Source of the DNA: Gemmatimonadota bacterium
GTDB lineage: Bacteria; Gemmatimonadota; Gemmatimonadetes; Gemmatimonadales; GWC2-71-9
NCBI GenBank assembly: GCA_016720805.1
Contig: JADKJZ010000001.1
Coordinates: 601,132-665,131, forward strand
Direction: 5' to 3'
DNA: 64,000 bases
The position numbers were made by a program, and so were the translations under genes. Each line of letters begins with the position of its first letter. Positions within the stretch are counted from its first letter, which is position 1. This document shows, piece after piece, positions 52,264-60,154 of this stretch. The notes under the pieces were generated by a model. The model saw only the letters and a list, made by a program, of their open reading frames with translations, was not told the origin of the DNA and did no database searches.

Positions 52264-52778
52264 CCATGCATTCGACTCGTGCCGTACTCCTGCTCCTGCT
52301 TGCCGCGGCGCCATTGACGGCGCAGGGCGGCGGCCGGGGCAGTCAACGTCCCGGCGGACCTCCTCCGCGCGCTGCCATCCTGCGTGGCCAGATCGAGGAG
52401 ACATTCAAACGCCGGGCGGTGAAGGAACTCGCGCTGACCGATGACCAGGCTGCACGCATGTCACGCGTGGTCCAGGCGACGGGAGAGCGGCGCCGGCTGC
52501 TCGAGGAGGAGATGCGACGGCTGCAGGACGCGCTCGACGGCGAGTTGCGCCCGGGAGTCGCCGCCGACGCCGACTCCGTTTCGCGGATGATTGACCGCAT
52601 GGGGCAGAATCGCGTCGCTTACGCGGAATCCTTCCGCGACGAGATGCGCGACCTGCAACCCGTGCTGACGCCGATCCAGCGTGGCCAGTACCTGATCATG
52701 CGGGATCGTCTCCTGCAGCGAATCCGTGAGTTGCAGGACAACCGCCCCCCGGCGGGCGGGCCGCCACCGGAGGAGTGA
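52260..52778 (+). CDS. Periplasmic Spy/CpxP-like LTxxQ protein
   Basis: A 172-residue exported helical protein. A signal peptide (residues about 1-21, ending APLTAQ) is followed by a Gly/Pro/Arg-rich linker and a helical domain. That domain has two LTxxQ motifs, ELALTDDQAARMSRVV and VLTPIQRGQYLIMRDRLLQR, separated by a charged coiled-coil-like stretch. Spy/CpxP-type proteins are periplasmic chaperones or stress sensors. It starts four bases inside the anti-sigma gene, suggesting a three-gene envelope-stress unit (inference). Confidence 0.75.
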   Translation: MTMHSTRAVLLLLLAAAPLTAQGGGRGSQRPGGPPPRAAILRGQIEETFKRRAVKELALTDDQAARMSRVVQATGERRRLLEEEMRRLQDALDGELRPGVAADADSVSRMIDRMGQNRVAYAESFRDEMRDLQPVLTPIQRGQYLIMRDRLLQRIRELQDNRPPAGGPPPEE

Positions 52779-52795
52779 TCTGAAACAGAAGCCGC

Positions 52796-52803
52796 TAGAT
52801 TCC
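52796..52803 (+). promoter_or_regulatory. Predicted -10 element of nfeD-floA
   Basis: TAGATTCC lies 31 bases upstream of the nfeD ATG, leaving a short leader that contains the GGAGGAG ribosome site. Confidence 0.35.
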
Positions 52804-52834
52804 CGTCGAGGCCACCTTGGCGCGGAGGAGCGGA

Positions 52835-53662
52835 ATGCAGCGAACAGGTGGGTTGATCATCGGCGGGATGTTGGGCCTGACGGCTGTCGCCGGGGCGCAG
52901 CATCCCGCTTCCGGCGTGCTGCCCACCTTGGCGGGATTCGACCCGGTCGTCGCTGCGCCGGTGCTCGAGTTCCTCACCAATCCCGCGGTGGCGCTGTTGC
53001 TGCTGGTGATGGCGATGGTCGGGTTGATCTTCGAGATCAAGGCCGGCGCATTCGGTCTTGGCGGGCTTCTTTCGGTCGTTTCCCTTGGCCTCTTCTTTGG
53101 ATCCTCCCTGTTGCTTGGACTCGCCGGTTGGGAGGAGGTCATCCTGCTCGGACTGGGGATGCTTGCCTTGATGGTCGAGGTGTTCCTCCTCCCCGGCTTC
53201 GGGGTCGCGGGCGTGCTCGGCATCCTGTTCATGGCGGCGGCGACCGTCCTCACGCTTGCCGGGGGCTCCCCCGGCACCGCGGACATCATGGGTGGCCTCG
53301 CCGTCCTCGGGGCATCCCTGGCTGTCACCGCGGCCGTCTTCTACGCCTGGATCCGTCACCTCCCGAATTCGGACCGGTTCTCCGGCTTGTTGCACAGCCA
53401 CGGGGTGGCGCGCGGCGAGGGCTACATCTCGGCGCCACAGCGCGACGACCTGATCGGACAGGTCGGGACGGCCATCACGGATCTCCGTCCATCGGGCACG
53501 GCCGAGATCGGCGGCGAACGAATGGACGTCGTGACCGAGGGCGAGTTCATCGTGGCAGGCGCCTCGGTCACGGTCATCAATGCCGAGGGGTATCGGCATG
53601 TCGTGCGGCTGGCCAACGCCGCCACGCTTCATCTTCCACACGCGAGTACCCTCCATGAATAA
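52835..53662 (+). CDS. NfeD-family membrane protein without protease domain
   Basis: A 275-residue protein partnered with the flotillin-like gene downstream. The N-terminal signal-like helix is followed by about four or five membrane helices (residues 45-175, e.g. FLTNPAVALLLLVMAMVGLI and LGMLALMVEVFLLPGFGVAG) and a C-terminal OB-fold NfeD domain (LIGQVGTAITDLRPSGTAEI and GEFIVAGASVTVINAEG). The ClpP-like serine protease domain of long NfeD proteins is missing. The ATG has a strong GGAGGAG site; the gene overlaps floA by eight bases. Confidence 0.87.
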   Translation: MQRTGGLIIGGMLGLTAVAGAQHPASGVLPTLAGFDPVVAAPVLEFLTNPAVALLLLVMAMVGLIFEIKAGAFGLGGLLSVVSLGLFFGSSLLLGLAGWEEVILLGLGMLALMVEVFLLPGFGVAGVLGILFMAAATVLTLAGGSPGTADIMGGLAVLGASLAVTAAVFYAWIRHLPNSDRFSGLLHSHGVARGEGYISAPQRDDLIGQVGTAITDLRPSGTAEIGGERMDVVTEGEFIVAGASVTVINAEGYRHVVRLANAATLHLPHASTLHE

Positions 53663-54659
53663 CGACGCCGCCGGTTTGGCGATGCTCCTGGTCCTGCTCA
53701 CGATCGCGTTGATCGTGCTGACGATCTTCATCCGCTTCATCCCGGTGGGACTGTGGATTCGTGCAGCAGCCTCCGGGGTGCGGGTGCCGTTCGTCACGCT
53801 CTTCGGCATGCGCTTCCGGAAGGTCGATCCGACGCGCATCGTCGATCCGCTCATCACCGCGATCAAGGCGGGGCTGCCGCTCGGCATCAACGAGCTCGAG
53901 GCGCACTTCCTCTCCGGCGGCAACGTGGCGCGGGTGGTCAACGCGCTGATCTCCGCCGACAAGGCCGGCATCCCGCTGACGTTCAAGCAGGCGACGGCGA
54001 TCGACCTTGCCGGCCGCGACGTGCTCGAGGCGGTGCAGGTGAGCGTGAACCCGAAGGTGATCACCACGCCGAAGATCGCGGCCATGGCGAAGGACGGCAT
54101 CCAGTTGTTGGCGATGGCGCGCGTCACGGTGCGCGCCAATGTCAATCGGCTGGTTGGTGGCGCCGGTGAGGAAACGATTTTGGCGCGAGTGGGCGAGGGC
54201 ATCGTGAGTACGATCGGTTCGGCGGATTCCCACAAGGCGGTACTCGAGAATCCCGACATGATCTCGAAGACGGTGCTCGCCAAGGGCCTCGATGCCGGCA
54301 CGGCGTTCGAGATTCTTTCGATCGACATTGCCGACGTGGATGTCGGCAAGAACATCGGCGCCGAGTTGCAGACCGACCAGGCCGAGGCGGACAAGCGGAT
54401 CGCGCAGGCCAAGGCGGAGGAGCGGCGTGCGTTGGCCGTGGCCGTCGAGCAGGAGTACAAGGCCGAAGTGGTGCGTGAGCGCGCCAAGCTGGTGGCCGCC
54501 GAGGCGTTGATTCCGATGGCGATCGCGGAGGCGTTCCGGGCCGGGCACCTGGGGGTGATGGACTACCAGCGCTACAAGAACATGCAGGCCGACACGGACA
54601 TGCGTCGCTCGATCTCGGCGGGCGGCGAGTTGCCGGGCGTCGGCGAAATCTCGGGCTGA
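53655..54659 (+). CDS. floA: Flotillin-like protein FloA
   Basis: A 334-residue membrane-microdomain scaffold. One or two N-terminal membrane helices (residues 8-40) precede the SPFH-type domain with VTLFGMRFRKVDPTRIVDPL, VARVVNALISADKAGIPLTF and VITTPKIAAMAKDGIQLL, followed by a long Ala/Glu-rich coiled coil (about residues 235-290) and YQRYKNMQADTDMRRSI. Pairing with NfeD is the usual arrangement. Confidence 0.93.
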   Translation: MNNDAAGLAMLLVLLTIALIVLTIFIRFIPVGLWIRAAASGVRVPFVTLFGMRFRKVDPTRIVDPLITAIKAGLPLGINELEAHFLSGGNVARVVNALISADKAGIPLTFKQATAIDLAGRDVLEAVQVSVNPKVITTPKIAAMAKDGIQLLAMARVTVRANVNRLVGGAGEETILARVGEGIVSTIGSADSHKAVLENPDMISKTVLAKGLDAGTAFEILSIDIADVDVGKNIGAELQTDQAEADKRIAQAKAEERRALAVAVEQEYKAEVVRERAKLVAAEALIPMAIAEAFRAGHLGVMDYQRYKNMQADTDMRRSISAGGELPGVGEISG

Positions 54660-54662
54660 TCG

Positions 54663-55298
54663 ATGGCTGGCGAGGGAGTCTTCTTCACGGCGGCGGTGGT
54701 CTACGGACTCATCGTCCTCGTGAAGCGCGCGGCGAAGGCCGGGCAACAGCAGCGCGGGCAACTCGACATGTCCACCGTATCAGGTGGGCGGTCGCGCCCG
54801 CCGCAGACGATGGAAGAGTTGCTTCAGGAGATGCGCGGGCAGCTCGATGGCGCGCGTCGTCACCAGGAGATCGAGGCGGCGACGGTTCATCCCGGGCCGG
54901 TCAAGCGACTCCCAGGCCCGCGGCCGCCGCGGACGGTACCGACAGCCACCGTCAAGCGTCTTCCTCCCTCGGGGCGTGAGCCGTGGGACGTCGAGGAGGG
55001 GCAGTCGCTCGAAGTTGATGCGCGTCCGATTGCGGTCGAGGAAATCGGCGCGCGGCCAGTGCCGCAGCGGATCGACTACGACGATGATGCCGAGGCGCTG
55101 GTGCGGCGGCGGGTCTCGGCGGCGCAGCTGCGCGATGGCGCGATGACACCGGGCGATCACCGTCGATTCGACACGGCGATCCGCGCGAAGGCGCCCGCTG
55201 TGGTGCCGGCCCCGGAGACTCGGGCGACGGCGTTGCGGCGGGCGATGATCTGGCACGAGGTGTTGTCGCCGCCGCTCTCCCTCCGCGACGGCGACTGA
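54663..55298 (+). CDS. Single-helix membrane protein of unknown function
   Basis: A 211-residue protein with one N-terminal membrane helix (residues about 6-20) and a long, Pro/Arg-rich cytoplasmic-looking tail without cysteines. A short helix PPQTMEELLQEMRGQLDGAR follows the anchor, and the C-terminus is ATALRRAMIWHEVLSPPLSL. I recognise no family. It starts three bases after floA and is probably co-expressed with nfeD-floA. The ending (hydrophobic helix followed by PPLSLR) recalls anchor tails seen in floA-linked proteins, but this is weak. Confidence 0.65.
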   Translation: MAGEGVFFTAAVVYGLIVLVKRAAKAGQQQRGQLDMSTVSGGRSRPPQTMEELLQEMRGQLDGARRHQEIEAATVHPGPVKRLPGPRPPRTVPTATVKRLPPSGREPWDVEEGQSLEVDARPIAVEEIGARPVPQRIDYDDDAEALVRRRVSAAQLRDGAMTPGDHRRFDTAIRAKAPAVVPAPETRATALRRAMIWHEVLSPPLSLRDGD

Positions 55299-55305
55299 CT
55301 GACAG

Positions 55306-55893
55306 TTACGCCTTGGGCGCTCCGAAGCGCTCGTCGTACGCCGTGATGTAGCGGGAGATGAATTGCTTCGCGGCTGCGGCGTTCTGGAAGCCGCGGCTTT
55401 CGACGCGTGTCCCTTCGAGGTTCTTGTAGACCTGGAAGAAGTGTTCGATCTCGCGGAGCGCGTGCGGCCGGATGTCGCCGAGGTCGTGGATCGATTCGGC
55501 GAACGGGTCGCTGGTGGCAACGGCGATGATCTTCTCATCGGCTTCGCCGCGGTCCACCATCTCGAAGACGCCGACGGGACGGACCTCGATCAGGCAGCCG
55601 GTGAAGACCGGCTCGGTGAGCAGGACGATGATATCGAGCGGGTCGCCGTCGTCGCCCAGGGTCCGGGGGATGAAGCCGTAGTCGCCGGGGTAGTGGACGG
55701 CGCTGTGGAGGACGCGGTCGAGGCGGAAGACGCCGAGCTCCTTGTCGAGCTCGTACTTGTTGCGGCCGTGGGCCGGGATCTCGATGATGGCGGTGACGGT
55801 CTCCGGCGGGTTGGGGCCGGGGGGGATGTCGTGCCAGGGATGGAAGGGGCGGGGCGAGATCACGGGGTTGGCCGGGGCTATGGGTTTGGGCAC
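55306..55893 (-). CDS. ppa: Inorganic pyrophosphatase (family I)
   Basis: A soluble Mg-dependent enzyme that hydrolyses pyrophosphate. RNKYELDKELGVFRLDRVL, HYPGDYGFIPRTLGDDGDPL and the signature DGDPLDIIVLL with its metal-binding Asp residues are intact. The start is uncertain: GTG 55893 (195 residues, just behind the promoter-like element) or GTG 55863 (nearer the usual N-terminus FHPWHDIPPG). It converges on the floA chain with a seven-base gap. Confidence 0.95.
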   Translation of the reverse strand: MPKPIAPANPVISPRPFHPWHDIPPGPNPPETVTAIIEIPAHGRNKYELDKELGVFRLDRVLHSAVHYPGDYGFIPRTLGDDGDPLDIIVLLTEPVFTGCLIEVRPVGVFEMVDRGEADEKIIAVATSDPFAESIHDLGDIRPHALREIEHFFQVYKNLEGTRVESRGFQNAAAAKQFISRYITAYDERFGAPKA

Positions 55894-55904
55894 GGGGGCT
55901 GCCG

Positions 55905-55912
55905 CAAATGTA
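55905..55912 (-). promoter_or_regulatory. Predicted -10 element of ppa
   Basis: Minus-strand TACATTTG at 55912-55905 is a perfect match to TAnnTTTG, the Bacteroidota -7 box consensus, 11 bases before the GTG at 55893. It is the best example of the recurring element in this window. Confidence 0.5.
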
Positions 55913-55975
55913 GGCGAATCGGGGGGCGCGTGCCGGGGTTGCCTGCGCCTGCGTCTGCGATGAGATTCTGGGCAC

Positions 55976-56058
55976 GCCCGAGTGGTGGAATGGTATACGC
56001 AGCGGACTCAAAATCCGCCGGGAGCGATCCCTTGCGAGTTCGAGTCTCGCCTCGGGCA
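55976..56058 (+). tRNA. tRNA-Leu (anticodon CAA)
   Basis: An 83-base class II tRNA. Acceptor arms GCCCGAG (55976-55982) and CTCGGGC (56051-56057) pair fully, with discriminator A56058. The anticodon stem GCGGA/TCCGC encloses loop CTCAAAA with anticodon CAA at 56009-56011, the variable arm GGGAGCGATCCC is present, and the T arm contains GTTCGAGTC. CCA is not encoded. Confidence 0.95.
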
Positions 56059-56076
56059 CTCAGTTGTTCATCATCA

Positions 56077-56112
56077 CGATCGGCCCGCCCCTCCCGGCGG
56101 GCCGATCGGCGT
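56077..56112 (+). terminator. Hairpin terminator behind tRNA-Leu
   Basis: A 13-bp perfect stem, CGATCGGCCCGCC (56077-56089) with GGCGGGCCGATCG (56096-56108), six-base loop, followed by a short GCGTTT. The T tract is weak, but the stem is very stable and lies 18 bases after the tRNA. Confidence 0.65.
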
Positions 56113-56151
56113 TTCGGACCCCTCGCTGCAACCCAGTCCCGCCATCCGGCG

Positions 56152-56159
56152 TACGTTTC
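56152..56159 (+). promoter_or_regulatory. Predicted -10 element of the 56200 gene
   Basis: TACGTTTC, five of six fixed positions of TAnnTTTG, 40 bases before the GTG start. A CGGAG ribosome site lies about ten bases before that GTG. Confidence 0.4.
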
Positions 56160-56199
56160 CTCCGAGCAGCACTGCGTTACTCCCGCCGGAGCCGCCCGC

Positions 56200-56850
56200 G
56201 TGACCGACCCCCAGTTCACCGACAAGGAGATGGCCCTCATCCTGCGCCGTGCGGTGGAGTTGTCGAGCGCCGAGGAACGGCAGCACTCCCTCGCCGACAT
56301 CCAGCGGATCGCCGCCGAGATCGGCATCGCGCCGGACGTGGTGACGCGTGCCGCCGCGCTTCCGCTCGCCGACCCCGAGCAACCCTCTCGCCTCTGGGGC
56401 GCATCCTCGGCGAATCATCTCACCCGAGTGGTGGCGCGCGCCTCCACGCCGCAGAACCTCTCCGCGGCCCTCGCGCAGGTGCGCGCTCGCCTCGCCGAGA
56501 TCGGCGAGAGCCGGGAGATCGCCGGCGGGATGGAGTGGCGCTACGACAGCGGCTTCAGCACCACGGCCGTCACGGTGGTGACGGACGACACGACGACGAG
56601 CATCGACGTGGCCGGGCGAGCCGACGGGACGCAGTTCGTGATCCACGCCGGCGCGCTGGCCGCCGCCGTCTTCACCGGCTTCGCGGCCGGGCAGGCCGCC
56701 GGCGTGAGCTTCAGTGCGGCAATCGCCCTCGGCGCGGGCGTCGCGTACCTTGGGGTCGCCCGGCTCTGGTGGAATCGGATCGCGGCGGCCAATCAGCGCC
56801 GGATGCGTGCGGTCGCCGACGAGGTGGCTGCCCTCCTCGAACGGAGCTGA
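56200..56850 (+). CDS. Membrane protein of unknown function with N-terminal helical domain
   Basis: A 216-residue protein starting at GTG 56200. The N-terminus FTDKEMALILRRAVELSSAE followed by SLADIQRIAAEIGIAPDVVT looks like a small helical domain that I have seen at the start of other membrane proteins in this lineage, but I cannot name it. A mixed alpha/beta middle (about residues 75-140) is followed by two membrane helices (about 145-190) and a cytoplasmic helix ending ALLERS. No enzymatic motif. It sits alone between the tRNA and moxR. Confidence 0.7.
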   Translation: MTDPQFTDKEMALILRRAVELSSAEERQHSLADIQRIAAEIGIAPDVVTRAAALPLADPEQPSRLWGASSANHLTRVVARASTPQNLSAALAQVRARLAEIGESREIAGGMEWRYDSGFSTTAVTVVTDDTTTSIDVAGRADGTQFVIHAGALAAAVFTGFAAGQAAGVSFSAAIALGAGVAYLGVARLWWNRIAAANQRRMRAVADEVAALLERS

Positions 56851-56889
56851 CCCGGAATGACCCGCTGGTCCCTCGCGCCGACCCTCGGG

Positions 56890-56897
56890 TATGTTCC
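56890..56897 (+). promoter_or_regulatory. Predicted -10 element of the moxR operon
   Basis: TATGTTCC ends three bases before the moxR ATG, the same close geometry as at aspS and meaB, suggesting a leaderless message. Confidence 0.35.
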
Positions 56898-56900
56898 TCC

Positions 56901-57914
56901 ATGCCTGCTGAATCCCTGACCACTCCGTCTGCCGCCCCGCCGCTCCGCTTCGAGGACGCGGTCACGCTGGTCCACCGCCTCGATGAGGAAGTGGGCCGCG
57001 TCATCATCGGCCAGCGCCAGGTCCGCCACGACATCCTGACCTGCCTCCTCGCCGGCGGCCACTGCCTCCTCCGCGGCGTCCCTGGGCTCGCCAAGACCCT
57101 CCTGATCAAGACGCTGGCCGATGCGGTGCACCTGACCTTCTCCCGCATCCAGTTCACCCCCGACCTGATGCCCTCCGACATCCTCGGCACCGAGGTGATC
57201 GAGGACGATGCCACCGGCGGCAAGCGGCACGTCCGCTTCCTCCCGGGGCCGGTGTTCGCCAACATCATCCTCGCCGATGAGATCAATCGGACCCCGCCAC
57301 GGACGCAGGCCGCATTGCTCGAAGCGATGCAGGAATACCAGGTCACCATCGGTGGCGTCCGCCACGAACTGCAGCGTCCGCTCTTCGTGCTCGCCACCGA
57401 GAACCCGATCGAGCAGGAAGGGACCTATCCGCTGCCCGAAGCGCAGCTGGACCGCTTCCTCTTCAACGTCGTGATGGACTATCCCGAGATTGAAGATGAG
57501 CGACGCATACTCGCGGAGACCACCACCGGACGCACCGCGGCCGTCTCGCCAGTGACCACCGGCGCGGAGTTGGAGTCGGCCCGCATGCTGGTGCGTGCGC
57601 TGCCTGCCGCCGCGAACGTCGTGGACTACGCGCTGCGCCTGATCCGCGCGACGCGCCCTGCCGATGGTCACGCCCCGGCCGCCGTGCGCGACTTCGTGCG
57701 CTGGGGTGCCGGACCGCGCGCCGGGCAGGCCCTCGTTCTCGGTGCCAAGGCCGCCGCTCTCCTCGATGGTCGCGCTGTCCCCGCACCAGAGGACGTGACG
57801 CGCGTCGCGCTGCCCGTGCTGCGGCACCGCCTGCTGGTGAACTTCCAGGCCGAGGCCGATGGCATCACGCCGGATGACGTGATCCGGCGTTTGCTCGACG
57901 CCGTCCGGCCCTGA
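56901..57914 (+). CDS. MoxR-family AAA+ ATPase
   Basis: A 337-residue chaperone-like ATPase. Walker A LLRGVPGLAKTLLIK, Walker B NIILADEINRTPPRTQAALL, sensor-like LFVLATENPIEQEGTYPLPEAQLDRF and a C-terminal helical lid domain are present. MoxR proteins act with von Willebrand-type partners to mature enzymes or regulate envelope functions; here the partners are the adjacent DUF58 and BatA-like genes. Confidence 0.93.
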   Translation: MPAESLTTPSAAPPLRFEDAVTLVHRLDEEVGRVIIGQRQVRHDILTCLLAGGHCLLRGVPGLAKTLLIKTLADAVHLTFSRIQFTPDLMPSDILGTEVIEDDATGGKRHVRFLPGPVFANIILADEINRTPPRTQAALLEAMQEYQVTIGGVRHELQRPLFVLATENPIEQEGTYPLPEAQLDRFLFNVVMDYPEIEDERRILAETTTGRTAAVSPVTTGAELESARMLVRALPAAANVVDYALRLIRATRPADGHAPAAVRDFVRWGAGPRAGQALVLGAKAAALLDGRAVPAPEDVTRVALPVLRHRLLVNFQAEADGITPDDVIRRLLDAVRP

Positions 57915-57915
57915 C

Positions 57916-58842
57916 GTGACGCAGGCGCCCGGCAGTGGATCGCTGAGCGCGTCGGTCCTCGCGCATCTCGACGACCTCGAGTTGATGGCGCGAATCGTCA
58001 TCGAAGGCACCCGCACCGGCGGCAACCGATCGCCGTTCCACGGCTTCACCACCGAGTTCCACCAGCACCGCCCCTACCGCGCCGGCGACGACCTCAAGCA
58101 TCTCGACTGGAAGCTCTACGGCCGAAGCGATCGTCTCTACACTCGGCAATACCGCGAGACGACCAACCTCGCGGTCACGCTCATTGTCGACGCCTCCGCG
58201 TCGATGGCGTACCCTGAGCACGGCGTCAGCAAGTGGCAGTACGCGCGCATCGTCGCCGCGTCACTCGCCTATCTCGTGGCGGAGCAGGGAAACACCGTCG
58301 GCCTCTCCACGCTGCAAGGCGGCGCGCTGACGCACCTGCCGGCCCGCGGCGGGCGCCCCCACCTGCTGGCCTTGCTCGCCCGACTGCATCGACTCACGCC
58401 GACCGGCGCGTTCGACGCCCCGCGGGCGATCGCCGGTGTCGGCCGCCTGCTGCGCCGCCGCGGCGTGGTGATCCTGCTCTCCGACTGTTACGACGCCGAG
58501 GAAGAGAGCCGTCGCGAACTTCGGCATCTGGTGCAGCGAGGGCACGATGTCACCGTGCTCCAGCTGACCTCGCCTGACGAAGTGGCACTCCCCTTCAGCG
58601 GAGCGGTCGAGATCGAGGACGTGGAAGCGGGGACGAAGCGCATCACCGACGCCACGGCGATCGCGTCCGAGTATCGCCGTGCCGTCTCGGCCTTCCATGA
58701 ACGCTGCCGGATGGAGTCGGTCCGGGCAGGGATCGACTACGCGCTCCTCTCGACCGATGTCCCACCCGCGCGGGCGCTGCGGCACTACTTGCGGCACCGC
58801 GAGTCGCGGTCGACCAACGCGCAACGGCCCGCCTCGGCATGA
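57916..58842 (+). CDS. DUF58 / VWA-like domain protein
   Basis: A 308-residue soluble protein. The DUF58 signature block GFTTEFHQHRPYRAGDDLKH-LDWKLYGRSDRLYTRQY is followed by a VWA-like domain with a MIDAS-type DxSxS in TLIVDASASMAYPE and GVVILLSDCYDAE. It starts two bases after moxR and overlaps the BatA-like gene by four bases, the usual MoxR-DUF58 order. It probably presents substrates to, or receives remodelling from, MoxR. Confidence 0.9.
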   Translation: MTQAPGSGSLSASVLAHLDDLELMARIVIEGTRTGGNRSPFHGFTTEFHQHRPYRAGDDLKHLDWKLYGRSDRLYTRQYRETTNLAVTLIVDASASMAYPEHGVSKWQYARIVAASLAYLVAEQGNTVGLSTLQGGALTHLPARGGRPHLLALLARLHRLTPTGAFDAPRAIAGVGRLLRRRGVVILLSDCYDAEEESRRELRHLVQRGHDVTVLQLTSPDEVALPFSGAVEIEDVEAGTKRITDATAIASEYRRAVSAFHERCRMESVRAGIDYALLSTDVPPARALRHYLRHRESRSTNAQRPASA

Positions 58843-60154
58843 CATGGCTCCAGCCCTGGGCCTGGCTCGGCGCGGCAACGATCCTCCTCCCGACCCTGAT
58901 TCACCTGCTCGGTCGGGGGCAGAGCCGTACGCACCGATTTCCCTCGCTCCGGTTCATCGATGCGGCGCGGCTGCTCCCGGCACAGCGGACCCGCCTGCAA
59001 GACCTTCCCCTGCTGGTGGTGCGCGTCGCGGTCTTGCTCTTGGCGTCATCGCCCTCGCGCAGCCGCGCATGCGCGGCGCAGAGGGGGTGGGGGCCGCAGG
59101 AGGGGGTCTCACGCGGGCGATTGTGATGGATACGTCGGTGAGCATGGGATGGCTCACGGCGGCCGGGGTACCGGGGCATCGTGCTGCTCGTGACGCGACA
59201 GATCGGCTCGCTGGCGAGGCCACGACGAGCCGCCGGTTCCTGACCGCCACGCCAGGCGCCGCAATCCCGGGCGCCACCAGTTGGCTCGCGCAACAGTCCG
59301 GACAGCGCGAGCTGGTCGTGATCTCGGACTTCCAACTCGGTGCCATCGATAGCAACGACATCGCTTCGGTGAACCCCTCACTCGGCGTCCGCCTTGTCCC
59401 AGTCGCCGTCACGGCACCGCCCACGTCGGAGTTTCTCAGTCACCAGGACGCGGACCTCGTCACGGCCACCATCGTGGCGGACTCCCTGTCGAGTACCGTG
59501 AACTGGCGCCGATCTCCGTCCGCTATCCCTCCTGCGTCTCTGCGCTGGCTGGTGGGGCCCGGCGAGACCGCCCTGGCCTCTGCGTCTCTGCGCGCCGCCA
59601 ACAGCATCGGGGTACCGGCGGCCTCAACCTCACGAGACAGCGTCACCTTCATCTTTCCGACAGCTCCGGAGCGCGCCACGCTGCGCGCCCGCGCCGCGCC
59701 ACTCCGCGCCGCATGGATGATCGCCCTCGTCGCGCGGCTCCGCGAGTCCACGTTGCTTGCTCAGCTCGCCGCCGATGGCCCGGGCACCAGTGACACCCTC
59801 ACAGCCGCAGTGCGCTCGCTACGCGGGGCGGCGCGAGTCGCGGCGGCCGCAGATGGCAACCAATTGCTGCTCTTCGTCGATGACTCCGTCGCCGCCACCT
59901 TCTCGGCAGCACTCGCCGCCACGGTGCTCCGGCTCCAGGATCGTGCCACCCCGATGAGTGAGCAGGAACCGATCGCGATCGATCCGACTCGACTCGCGTC
60001 GTGGGAACGCGTTCCCGGTACCGAGGGCAGCGGGTCAGTCGCTGCCACCGAATCGTCGGAGGGGCGCTGGCTCTGGTTGGGTGCGTTGGTGCTGCTTGGG
60101 GCCGAGTGGTGGATGCGGCGTCGAACGGCGGAGGTGCCAGTTGCCGTCGGCTGA
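58839..60154 (+). CDS. BatA-like membrane protein with VWA region, frame broken near 59042
   Basis: A protein of about 438 residues if one base is restored. The first frame encodes the BatA two-helix N-terminus (WLQPWAWLGAATILLPTLIH, then THRFPSLRFI, then LPLLVVRVAVLLL) and stops at 59126. The second frame continues at once with LGVIALAQPRMRGAEG and a VWA-like domain (AIVMDTSVSMGWL, ELVVISDFQLGAID). Adding one G to the TTGGCG at 59040-59045 joins them. The C-terminus is a membrane helix ending EWWMRRR. ATGA overlap with the DUF58 gene. Confidence 0.82.
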
